Assembly: GCA_030549335.1 (NCBI GenBank)
Contig: CM060195.1
Span: 24,618,874 to 24,682,873, forward strand
Source of the DNA: Pontederia crassipes
Lineage: Eukaryota > Streptophyta > Magnoliopsida > Commelinales > Pontederiaceae
Reading direction: 5' to 3'
DNA: 64,000 nucleotides
Under the pieces are notes generated by a model. The model was given only the letters and a program-made list of their open reading frames with translations. It made no database searches and was not told the origin of the DNA. Both the position numbers and the translations under genes were made by a program. Of the stretch, positions 10,681-22,533 are shown piece by piece (position 1 is the first letter of the stretch; the number at the start of each line of letters is the position of its first letter).

Positions 10681-11374
10681 ATATTAATTAGTATTAGATA
10701 TGTAACACATATATATACATATATTTAGTAGTAATTATTATTAATATAGGTAGCATATATATGTTTGTATTGAGTATAGATAACATATATAGTTATAGAA
10801 ATTAACATTACCTAAATACGAATAATAATTAACATTACTTATATAAATATTTATATATTCATACTGCATTCAGCATAACGAATGCGCCACAATTCTTGGA
10901 ATCTACATTAGCGTCGCGTATTGTTGGCGCCACCGCAGCGCAAGTGGCGGACGCCAAAATTGCCTTTGAGCTAGTGTCGTCTTAGCGATGCAAGCTTGTT
11001 GACACTAATTAGCGCCTCCGGTAGTCGACGCCGATACAATGCAAGTAGCGGATGCAAAAATCGTCTCCTGCACTTGCGTCGATTTAGCGCAACATTGTTG
11101 TTGACGCTAACTTAACGTCACGCTCTGTCGACGCTAATACAACACTATAGTTTATAGCGCAATTTCCAGTCTTGGCGCATGCTACATAGCGTCTCAATGG
11201 CGTCGACTTTAGTGCCAACTCATTGTAATGTGAATGCGATGCTAAGTCGACACTACGGGGAGGCAATTAGCGTATGATATCATCGACCCAACGTCGTCGC
11301 TATTTAGACACTAGTAATGTCGAGGGTTTTTGCATCTCTATTTTGCATCACTAAATGGCAAATTTCTTGTAGTG

Positions 11375-14300
11375 ATTTATCCCTTTTTTATGAAGGCAAA
11401 CCGATAAATATAAAGAGTATATAAGTTGGAAAGGAAAAGATATTAAAGTCAATTTTACTACCCCTAAAAGTAAGCCTTCCGTACAATAAGATATGCACAT
11501 AAGTTTTAATTATAAGGTACTTTTCATACAGAATTATATTCACAAAGTTCATATAATAAATTAAGGGTTATATACTTTTAATCTCCTACGTAAATTTGGC
11601 TTATGTTCTTATCATATTTCTTCCCTTTTTGTCTCATAAAAAGTAGTTTGCACATTAAGCATAAGTATGAAACAAATTTTAACTCCCCCTTAATTGTGTC
11701 ATCTTTCTAAATTTTTCATTCCCTCCTTTTTTGTGATATAAGAAACATCATGTAAAATATCACAAGGAGATGAAAATAATTTTCATTCTTTTGTCACATC
11801 ATAAAAGTTATTTCAAGTATAATATATTTGATAGACAAAAGTAAATCTCCCTAAATCCATGATTGGTTCATAAGAATAAAATATGAGATTTAAGTTATTA
11901 GGGGCTAAAAATAGCACAAGTCTCAAAAGATTATATAAAGAATCAAAGTATTGTATAAAACTTTGAGATAACATTGATGCTTTAAATTTAAACATGAGTA
12001 TATCAATTTTCTAAAATTTTATAAACTGAGCAAAAAAAATATCACGTAGCAAGATTATAACAAAATAAATGAAGAGTTACATTTTAAACTTTTTAAATAC
12101 ATCTTATGGTCAAAGTTTTACTTTCTTTATTTTCTTTTTGTCACAAGATAATAATCAAGACTGATTTTCAAATATCATACTAGTGTTTCAAAATAATTGA
12201 TCATTAATCACAAAATGCAAATGTATTAAATGACTTGTTAGTGCAACAAGTCATGACAATATCGATTCATGCACATAAAGCTCATGACACAAGAGTCATA
12301 TTAAAAATTATGCCAAACATAATTTTCATATATATGAAGTCTCCTTTATAGATAAACAAAAATTATTCAAGTTTAGAATAGTTATTAAATAAATTCATGT
12401 GTCTTTTACTTTGTGAAATCAAAATGGTAAAAATAGGCATATAATGTTCTTTTTTGACATATGAACAACATAAATTTTGCAAGTACATTATCACAAGTCA
12501 AAAAGAAGATATTATAAGTCAAATTTAAATTCTCCATAATTTGCATTTCTTAATATTCAAAAGATATTCAATTCTTATATCAAGATTATGAGTTCTTTTA
12601 ATTATAACATCTTAAAACATCAAGTGTCATTAACAAAAAAAGTACGTGAAAATCAAGTTTCAACCAAGAAAAGTCATTTATTATTTTCCACTCATAGGCA
12701 TCATATAAGTATAGTGAATGACAAATATGAAGATGTCAAGTATTATGAAAAATTCATATAAATCAAGTATTCAAGATCAATGTCAAAATCAACATATTTT
12801 GTGTGTGAAGAACAATATATGCATGCAAATTTTAGTATTGACATAAGCGTCCTTATTTTTTATAAATATGATTTCCAAATTAAATTAACAAGGTAGGTCA
12901 AAAATGTCAACTTAGTAACCATAATGCACAATTCAATAGACATACTCTCATTAAGCATATTTAGTCAAAATGAATAATATAGACACTTTCAAGATTATAT
13001 GAACAAAAATAATTTATGCGCATATTATGATAAAAAAATGAATTATTAACTTTATGCGCATATTATGATAAAAAAATGAAAAAAAAAATCCAAGGCATAA
13101 GTAACATACGAAAACGAATTTAAATTTGCATTTTCATATACTAAAATATTTTTACCGTAAACTTTGTGCCTCCGCCTCATTTCAACTTCATTTTTCTTTT
13201 TATTTGATGCAAACATACAAGCAAAAATCAATTGAATTTTGGTACCCACATCAGCTTACGTCCAATACTTTTAGTCATGCATTCATAAAGAGTGACATTT
13301 CCTTTTAGAACTCATTTCAGATTAGTTTTTCAACTTTGCATTCAAAAAAATAGTGATCATGAAATTCTTATGCATAACAAATAGAGTGACATTTCAAGAA
13401 TTATCATGCACATGTCTAGATTTATAAAACTAAGCATAATGATGTCCAAAATATTTCTTGAACTTATTATTCTTTCTAATCATATCAAATGAATGTATCA
13501 AACTTAACAATTCATAAATGATTGTCAAATATTAATAGATAAAATTATTTACCAAAGATGGTTGCATATATCATTTTTTTGTCAAATCAAAATGACAATC
13601 ATAATAATTATGACGATGGATTAAGATATGCATCCAAATTACTTTATTTGACATGTGAGATGATATATTTTGCAAATACATTATCACAAGTCGAAATAAG
13701 TTATGATATTAAAAATTTAAACTCTCGCCAACTTTGTTTTCAAAATTTTAAAATAAATGTCAATTTTTATGTCTAAATTCTAAAATTATAAGTTCTTTCA
13801 ATTTCAAAATGATAATGCATCAAATGTCTAAATAAGATATAGTACGAGCATAATCAAATAAGCATAATCATTTTCAAAGTAAAATGATCTTATTATACAC
13901 AAAAAATAGCTTTCCAAAAATCATAGTCTTGTATAGAAATTATGATAACTAGTCGATAAATTTAAAGTACAAATCATTGTGACACAAAATTAAGATCAAA
14001 ATATCATCATTATATATTCCTCTTGAATATTTAAAAATATCAAGATAAACTTAAATATCTTGAATCTTTATGAGTCAAAGTAAGATCATTGCAATATCTT
14101 AATTTCATATGCAAGTCTAATCATCAAAATAGATAATAAAATGCAACTTGCATAAGATAGATACTTTAATATATTAAATTTAGTTCAAGTCATAAAATCA
14201 TCAAAACTTTAATATATCAAATCAAAATGCACCATACTTAATCATAGAAAGTATCATCATTTTTGTCACCATGAAGATTTTAAATCTTTTATGCATTTAA

Positions 14301-14400
14301 GTTTATGAATAATCATAATCAAGAATGGACACATCCAACTCAAATGCACATTTTAAATATAAGAAATCATAATTCAAATCACATGTGCACTAAACAATTT
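11375..14400. other. AT-rich interior of the old copia remnant
   Basis: Very AT-rich sequence with only short frames, none of which I recognise. A 29-base segment beginning TTTATGCGCATATTATGAT is duplicated at about 13012 and 13051. Confidence 0.4.
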
Positions 14401-14479
14401 TTTTTCAATGATATTTTTAGTAAAAAGTGTCTGAATCATTTTTCCTCATTCCTTATGAAGTGACCTACAAAGCACATCA

Positions 14480-15460
14480 TATTTTTTGTACCCAAATTTA
14501 TTTGGGACCAATATAATTAATTTTGGTTCCCTTAGAAACCCACATTAATCTATTCTCAACATTCATACATTTTTTATTTTGCACTAAAATTCACAATGAC
14601 CATAAGCACCACAATAATGATAAGTAATAGTGGTCTAACAAAATGATCATGAGCATATTCAAGTTTCGAAGTATTATTATGTGATGCATGATTACGAGCA
14701 TTTTTAGTTTTCAAATGATGAATATGGGTATGCTTAGATTTCAAAGAATATGTGTAATTCAAATAATACCCATTTGAGTTTCTATAATTTTTATTTAAAT
14801 CATTTTTCTTCTGTGATGCATGAAAAATATTCTTTATAGTGGTTTTGACAGCATGAATAGACTTTTGAACATTCCTAATGTTCTTCTAAGAACTAGCAAT
14901 TTTTTTATTTGGATTTTTGCAAAGAAATATTTTTCTTTTGTAATTCATCATGTAATACAATCATCTTTGAATTCTCATTATTTAAAGATTCAAAAGATGC
15001 ATATAAACTATCAAGGGAAGTAATTTTCTTTTTGAAAGCCCCTTTTTTCAATCATGCATACATCATTCTCCTTTTTCAAATTTTCAACTAGATTAGCCAA
15101 TTTTATATTTCACATTTTAAGAAATCACATGTGCACAAGACAATGAAAGAGAATCATTTTTCCTTTTAAAAAAATCTATTTGAACTAAGAATGCATCATT
15201 TTCATTTTGAAAATATTCATAATTATTTTTCATGATATGAAAATCATTTATCAAAGTTTCATTCTTCTTTTTTTTATATAGAAATATACTTTTGAATTAA
15301 AGAAGAAAGTTCTTTATGTACATAAAAATAAATATTATCATAATCACTACTAGAGAAATAAGATGAGTTGGTAGCTGCCTCATCATCTCCACTCTTTGTC
15401 ATTAAGCGCAAAATTTCATTCTCGGATGTCGTGGAGGTAGAATTGTCACTTTTTTATTGT
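14480..15460 (-). pseudogene. copia gag remnant
   Basis: On the minus strand near 14,610-14,640 the frame reads YYCGAYGHCEF-CKI, a decayed zinc knuckle (C-x2-C-x4-H-x4-C). It is followed by pieces like WVSKGTKINYIGPK and WVQK, matching the family pattern W-V-P-K-G-T...G-P-K-x-x-W-V-P-K found between gag and protease in plant copia elements. Further upstream on the same strand (15,400 to 15,150) are an acidic, serine-rich stretch (DDEAATNSSYFSSSDYDN) and Asn/Glu/Lys-rich helices typical of the gag C-terminal half. Several stops and frameshifts make it non-functional. Confidence 0.6.
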
Positions 15461-16600
15461 CCACATCCGATGTACCCTTTCTATTAAATTCACTCCCTTC
15501 ATATTTATTTAATAAAACTTGTCAAATCTTTTGTAGAACATTTGGAAACATGGTTCATGACATAAGACATTTTTGACTTTTTAAGTCAAGTTTCTCAATT
15601 GAAATTTGAAAATCGTTATACTCAAAAAATGGAAAATCAATAAAAACACAAATTATAATTTTCTTTGGCTTTTCAAAATTATTTTAAAAAACTTTTCACA
15701 TATCAAAATCAATATTCTAATTTTTGAAAAAGAAAAAGAATAGTATTTAAAACTCGGTGAGTCGAGAATAATGAGTTTCTTTCAAAAATGATTTCATGCT
15801 CTAAAAGATAGTTAAATATCAAAATTAAGAGCAACCTTGTTCGGAGATTCCGCTAATACCCTTTATTCATTTCAAGTGGGGCAAGGAAGAAATCCTTTAA
15901 AACTCTCGTCTTTTCTCCGCTTCAAGAGATAAGGCACACTTTTCATACTTGGAAGTTTTCACTTGTCTTTTCTTCGCTCAAGAGGTAAAGCACAACCTCT
16001 TTTCACTCGGAGCTAAACAACTATTATAATATTACAAGAACACTTCCAAATCTCTTTTTTACAATTTGAAACTTCACACTATAAGAGAGAGAAATGAAAA
16101 TTTTGCAACTTTGACCTCAATATGACTTCTTGGATGAATGCTTGTTTCCCTAAATTTGTCTTAAAAGTCTTGACTTTCTTGATGTGTTTTGGACTTCTTT
16201 ATAGCCTTCAATCTTTTCCATAGTTGTTAGTATTCAAAATTATTAGTTTTGTACTTTTCTGTACTAAAAAGGGCATCCATTTCTTCTAGTGGGCGTCTAT
16301 TTTGAATTAGCCATTAAAATATAGTTATTACAGATAAAACATGCATCCTTTTATCAGAGTGGGCATCCATTATTCCATTGACAACCCGATAGACCTAAAC
16401 TCTTTTATACATAAATTTTTGAACAATTATTCAAATAAGAAGATTTTTTATTCTAGAAAAGCTAACAAAATTTTCTACAATTTTGGTATTTATCATTAAT
16501 TCAAAAATAAGATTATAGTCAAATATTAAGTCAAAATTTAGTACATAAAATTGTTCGTTTCAAATTAAACTTTTAGTCACATTGTTCAGCATGCTAAAAT

Positions 16601-16775
16601 ATTTGGCATTAGCAGTGCCGTGAAGTTACTATACATGTCCATGAAATATAAGGAGATGTATCTCTTACTACTTTCTGAAGCTGCTGGAGGAGGACATGCT
16701 TTGCATGACAACAAATATCTCTACCTCTTTTCGCTTCCCCTTTACCTTCTTCTTTTCTTCTTATATATATATGTG
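16601..16775. other. spacer left of TIR element
   Basis: Short unassigned sequence ending in a (TA)n tract at about 16762-16772 that borders the next element. Confidence 0.4.
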
Positions 16776-17703
16776 GGATTAATGGAGGTGTAACACCCTT
16801 GGGTGTAACTTTGTGTAACACTTGAATCTGGACAGTTAGATCTAACTAACGGTCCAGATTGATCAACGCATTTCTCCTCTCTCCTACGACCGCCGCCGCC
16901 CCTCACCCCCTCTCTCACCTACGGCCTCTCCCTTGTGATCATCGACACCCTTTTGCTTGTGCCCTCTGCGATCGCACCCCCTCTCCCCTCCCCATTCCCC
17001 TGTGATCGCCATCCCCTCTCTCCTCTCGTCTTCCCCTCCAACTGTTAAGACAATCTTCCCCACCCTCGCAAACATTGGCCGGCAACCCTCGAAGGTCTCC
17101 GACCCACGCGCAGGTTCGGATCAACGATGGAGAGCTCGAATCGACGACGACGAGTTCAGATCGATGACAATGAGCTCGGATTGATGATACAGTGCTCGAC
17201 GCAGATCTGGATTAACGATGGGGCACGGATTGGGGAGCGGAGGCAGTGATTGAAGAAGTGAAGAGAGAGCGGGGAGGATAAGAGATAGTTGAGGGAGGAG
17301 CTCGCAGGGCTCGACGACGACGACGATAATAGTGACGACGATTGTGCTCGCAGGGCTCGATGATGATGCTCGCAATACTCGACGACGATGCTCGCAAGGC
17401 TCGATGACAAAGCTCTAGTCGTAGGCGGTGAGATCTGGCGCTCAGTGGTGGCGATCGAAGAAGAGAGAGGAGAGAGAGTGCGAGGGAGAAGAGCGGGTCG
17501 AGGGCGTCGTCGGTTGGGGAGGTCATAACGTTGAGGGCGTCACCGGTGGTCGCTAGATGGGGAGTTCGCAACATCGCCGGTGGAGAGGTCATGATGGGGG
17601 CGAGAGCTCGCGACCGTTGGTTAGAGCTAGATAATTTCATTTGAATCATTGGATCAGGTGTTATACAATGTTACACCTAAAGGCATTACACCTCCATTAA
17701 TCC
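16776..17703. mobile_element. TIR DNA element with GC-rich core, in a (TA)n tract
   Basis: The left end GGATTAATGGAGGTGTAA and the right end (complement GGATTAATGGAGGTGTAA) are identical for 18 bases. They stay related for some 80 more, including GGTGTAAC..T-GTGTAACAC and CTAACYAACGGTC. Both ends abut TA-repeat DNA; the adjoining nine bases are ATATATGTG and ATATATATA, a possible 9-bp Mutator-type duplication. The core is GC-rich and holds imperfect ~31-bp repeats of the GCTCGCARGGCTCGAYGAY type around 17,300-17,410. The frames inside encode low-complexity Arg/Ser/Leu runs and are not genes. Confidence 0.75.
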
Positions 17704-17849
17704 ATATATATATATATATATGTAGTTGTGCTTATTGGTGTTCAGGCTACTTTTGTGGCAGCATATTTATTGGAGTTCTACCAGATTTTGCTCCTTATCC
17801 TGGGCTATCATCTCAGCCAATACTAATTGGTCCTAACTAGCTACTTTAA

Positions 17850-19228
17850 TTTCCGTTAACCTTTTTGGGGTGGGTGGGTGCAAGAAGACCATGAAAGGAA
17901 AATCTATGACAAGTACCTGCAACCAAAATTGATGAGTAAAAGGATGGAGTTTATTGTGGGTGGTCCATTCGTTTGATGCTCCTAATATGTTCAACTAAAT
18001 TAGAAATTAATGTAATCGACCCTCATCCTTCCCCTCCTTCTAGATAGATCGATAACCACTTCTAAATTTGAGGTTATCTCTGTCTGGTGAGGTCATACTT
18101 AATTACTTTCTAGTTTGATAACAAGCCCAGGCCAGATTATATATTTTGGGAGAGCTAATTAATTAATTAACTAATGAAGTTGGTTCTTTGAGCTACCCAA
18201 GAGACATGCATGATTAAACAAGCATGCAATATTTGGTTATTCCTGGCAATTGCGGGCTTAAAATATATATAATCCTAGGACGACGAACTGAGTGGTCGTC
18301 AATTCAATTAATTGGGAAAGACCACCATGCATGTTTGGCTATTGCACCACCAGAAAGTCTTAACCCCTCTTTCACTCTTGTGTTCAGTTTTTTCTTTCTT
18401 TCTTTCTTTAATATTGATAACCATTCTTTTCCTTCTGATATGTGACAAAAAAAAAAAAACAATTTACATACAAATGGTCGACAGCCTTTTGAATTCTTTT
18501 CTCATTTGAGCTCAAGTAGTGATAGAGAACTTGACATCTTGAGTAAAATATGCTTGTGATGATTCTAATTAAAGAGAAATATATATATTGGCCACCAATA
18601 AGAGACAACAAAAAGATATATTTCTCGAGCTTGGATTCGTTCGTAAATTAACATTTGGATATGACTTCTCGTTAGATCGAATGGTTATCTTCATGGGACC
18701 CTGTTCTTATTCAACCATATTTCGGACGTCCCAACTCCCTGCTATTGTTGACTTAAATTTTAAAGAATATTGTAAGACCCCAACACATTGATAGATGAAA
18801 TCAAGAGAGCAATCATTGTAATTCATTGTTATAAACAGGCCAGTTGTATTGATTTGAATAAGGTAGTCCTTGAAATTGTATCCTTTCGGATTTCTCCATG
18901 ATGAAAATGGGAGACCACGACCGACTCGTGAGGCTTGGTGAAGTATCAGGGACTTGGAGAAATAGCACAACAAATTATTTCTTTCCTACTTGAACATAAT
19001 CTATTTTTATTCACCAGTTAACATAGCGTAATTATGAAATGAATGTAGCAAATCAAACACAAAAGTGTTATTATTGGTGAGGTCAATTATATTGCACGGT
19101 GCCCACACAGGTTGGGTCCCTAAGGCGCACGATCGTGGCTCAATCAGGCTTGCAAGAAATCTGTGAAGGAAAATATGTTGACATTAAGTATAAATTTATA
19201 CGTGATGGAGAAATAAATAGATGAAACT
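17850..19228. other. unassigned intergenic sequence
   Basis: Mixed composition and short frames only; I recognise no gene family. A poly-A run lies at about 18448-18460. Confidence 0.35.
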
Positions 19229-19431
19229 TGATGTGAATATAGCACCAAGGATCAATGAATAATTAAGACTATAAAAAACAGAAAAGATCAACAAAAATTT
19301 TTTTAATGTGGTAAAACTCTTCTAACGAGTGTGAATAAGAGGGAAATATCTAGAAGAAATTTTATTATGAGCAATAGAGAGTGCATATAAATAAAATTTT
19401 AATAGCCTAAGCCATTCGTTTTCGCCACAGA

Positions 19432-20854
19432 TGTAACTCCTTATGTAAAGACTTATGACTCCCTTATTTATTTTTTTCTTCATCTGAACTCTAGACGACT
19501 AGGACTTCAAGAAGGAGATATTGAAGAACAAAGAGGAGGAAGAAGAGGAGAATCAACTAGAAAAATCAAGTCAAGTGGATCCAACATCTCTCTCCCCTCT
19601 CAATAATCGTACGTTTGGATTGAGAGATCCAAGGACACCCTAGTCTTTGGTAGAATTGTGATTGATATCATGCATTAGATTTAAAAAGTTTTACATGTGA
19701 TTCATACTTTTGAATTTCTATGTTAGATTCTTATGCTAGGGTTCCATGTTATGAGATCTAGGATGAACCCTAGATTTGAAAGAATGGATGATTTCATATA
19801 TTTTTATTGTGCTTTTGATGCCTATTGATCTATAGATCATGCCTAGAACATCAAGAATGCTTTGCATTGTGTTTCCCCAAAGTTTTATTGAAAAAAAATG
19901 CAAAATGTGAGCTCAATACGGGGCTAGAGGACATTAATACGGACAAGAGGGAGAAAATACGAATTTTTTGGTGCTTGAAGGACTTTAACATGGGCTGGAA
20001 GGCAAAAATATGATCTGGCCATATTATCCTCGCAAATTGAGTATGGCCTCTCAACGGCCATGAACGAAGAAGAACAGCCGTGACACGAGCGTGCCAAGGA
20101 TGAGGCATAGCCGTGACACTATTGTTATGGCTGTGACCAACACTTGGAAGGTTTCACAACAACGCGAGCATGGGTGTGATTACCCCGTCAGGACTGTGAC
20201 CGACCAAAAGAAGAACATATGATATATTTAAACTTATTTTTAAAGTATTTAAACTATGTATTGATGCTTGAGGATTATATATGCACTTAGATATACGAAA
20301 TGCATGGACAGTTGTAACTAGATTAAAATTTAAAGATTGAACGACGTAAATTATTTAATGATTGTAATAATAATGAACCCAATTGAAGAATACTGTTACT
20401 TATCGCCCCTAAAATGGATGACAGGAAATATTGTATCTTGTTCCATTGTGTTAGAATTTCCCTCGAGAAATTACTGTGTCATGCACCTTAGAGTTAGCAT
20501 TTCTTGGTAGAATAGCTATATCTTACCGACAATGGTATGTATATTCCCATTTGCCTTCAGGTGACGGAGCCTCGGCTCCAGAGTCTAGCTAGCCTACTAG
20601 AGGACAACGATATGATTCTTCAATTACTGACTAAAAGTGGGATCCAACGGATTATACAGTAACCCCGAGGATATTGCTTAAGTAAGGTAATGACAAGTGT
20701 TATTAACTTGGTATGCATACTGCTACCGATTGATTGTTACATGATGAAAACCTTTACACTAAGAAGAAGACTATTACTAATGACTTTGTGATATGATTCA
20801 ATGGCATGTACATCTTATGAATATGACATGGCTTGCATGTTCCTCTTTATCATG

Positions 20855-20899
<45 letters not shown>

Positions 20900-21326
20900 A
20901 TGTAGTATCCTGCTTATGATGCATTTTCACTGCATTGGCCTTTACATACTCTAATTGGGAAACCTGCACCCTGAATCCATGCAGATAACTAATATGCTTG
21001 GATGGATGACTAACTCAACTCACGATGGTGAAGTTACACATGGTCTAGGCATAGGAATAAATGAATTATGAGTCTGTAGAGTCATGTTTAGATGAATTTT
21101 ATGAAACAATGAGTATTTTTCTTAGTTTCTATGACATGATGTTACATGTATATTATTAAAGTCTTCCGCTGAATTATTGACGATTTTATCTTATTTTAAT
21201 GAATAATAGTTTTTGATGTTATTATATGAATAATTTTATTTTAATGATGTGATGGCGAATGGTCTAGCATTGTTGAATTCCCCTAACTGTCCTCTAGCTT
21301 TTAGGGTGAATTTTTGGGGTGTTACA
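19432..21326 (+). mobile_element. solo LTR of a Ty3/gypsy element, nested in the copia LTR
   Basis: It starts TGTAACTCC and ends GGTGTTACA, the TGTAAC...GTTACA ends of Tekay/Del-like plant gypsy LTRs, and carries AAGTCTTCCGCTG near its 3' end. It is flanked by ACAGA (19427-19431) and ACATA (21327-21331), a 5-bp duplication with one change. The flanking bases rejoin to match the other copia LTR (GCAGATCTTTATTTT against ACAGATCTTCATTTC). No internal gypsy sequence is present, so it is a recombined solo LTR. An (AT)n tract lies at 20859-20896. Confidence 0.85.
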
Positions 21327-21499
21327 ACATATCTTCATTTCTTTTTTTTTTCATTTTTTTTCACAATTTTGAGTACAAGGTACATAATTCAAAACACATC
21401 AACAAATTTTCATCTTGACTTGAATTTTACAAAATCTAAAAAAAAGAAATACTCAACATGATCTCCTTTGTTTATTCCATACGAGCATAACTTGATCTT

Positions 21500-22474
21500 T
21501 ATAGAATGTCTCCCAAGTCTTAACAATATTTAAACTTGGTTATAGTTAAGTTCTTTGTCATCATATCTACTGGATTATCATGAGTATTGATCCTTTGAAC
21601 TTGAACATCTTATTTTTTCATAATATCATGAATAAAATAATATCTCACACCAATATGCTTTATTCTTTCATGATGCATTTGATCTTTTATAAGATGTATT
21701 GCACTATGACTATCATAATATATAATAGTAGCTTTCTCCTTCATGGTGAGCTCCTCAACTAAATTCTATATAACCAATCAGACCAACTGCATTCTTACTA
21801 AATTCCAAACATAGATTAGAAGTCTCTTAAATATCTCAGTATCCACTTAATAGTTTCCTGATGCTTCTTTCTTGAATTACACATATATGTACTAACAACA
21901 CTTGCAACATGAAATATATCTGAAGGAGTGCAAACCATCACATACATAATGCTACAACCTACACTACAATAAGCAGCCTTTGACATATACCTTTGGTCCT
22001 CATGAAATTGTGGTGAGCATGAACTAAAAGTTTGAAGTGCGTAGTAATTGATATGCTTAGAACTTTTGCATTTTGCATTCCAAGACGCTCGAGAACTTTC
22101 TCAATATACTTTTGTTGAGAGAAGTAATTTTCTTGTGCTTCTATTTCTAGAGATTTTTATTTTCAAAATCTTCTTTGCTACTCCAAAATTCTTCATCTCA
22201 AATTTAGAACTTAACTTACTTTTTAAATACTAATTTCAGATATGTCTTTCACTACAATAACATATCATTAACATAGAGCAACAAATATATGAATGAATTA
22301 ACCATCATCAAGTTGATTCAAATAAACACAACTATCATACTTACTTCTAGAAAAATCAATGCTCAACATGAATGAATCAAACCTTTTATACCACTATCGA
22401 TGAGATTATTATTAAGTCCATACAAAGAACAAACTTGACCTTCTTTACCTTCGACATGAAAGCCTTCTGGTTAC

Positions 22475-22533
<59 letters not shown>

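Larger units (their letters stand above)
9294..11374. mobile_element. CACTA element 2, main part with right terminus
   Basis: The right end is TTTCTTGTAGTG at 11374, followed by ATT. Subterminal GCGTC / GCGATGC repeats occupy about 9685-9900, 10130-10400 and 10870-11370. The order of parts (cargo fragment on the minus strand, leader block, subterminal repeats, TATATG microsatellite, subterminal repeats, terminus) is the same as in element 1. The left terminus is at 8225 in inverted orientation and is followed by AAT, the complement of ATT. So the target duplication matches once the inversion is undone. No transposase is seen. Confidence 0.82.
7440..16600 (-). mobile_element. degenerate Ty1/copia retrotransposon, minus strand, interrupted by CACTA element 2
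   Basis: Blocks 7470-7535 and 8226-9290 (the latter now inverted) resemble 15880-16600, which contains TTTTCTCCGCTTCAAGAG, CTTCGCTCAAGAGGTAAAGC and CAACTATTATAATAT. These are taken as the two LTR-like ends. Near 15,850 a minus-strand GGGTATTAGCGG may be a decayed methionine-tRNA primer site. The interior on the minus strand carries gag remnants next to the right end, as expected for this orientation. Many stops and frameshifts are present; no pol domain is recognised, and the outer limits are approximate. Confidence 0.55.
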
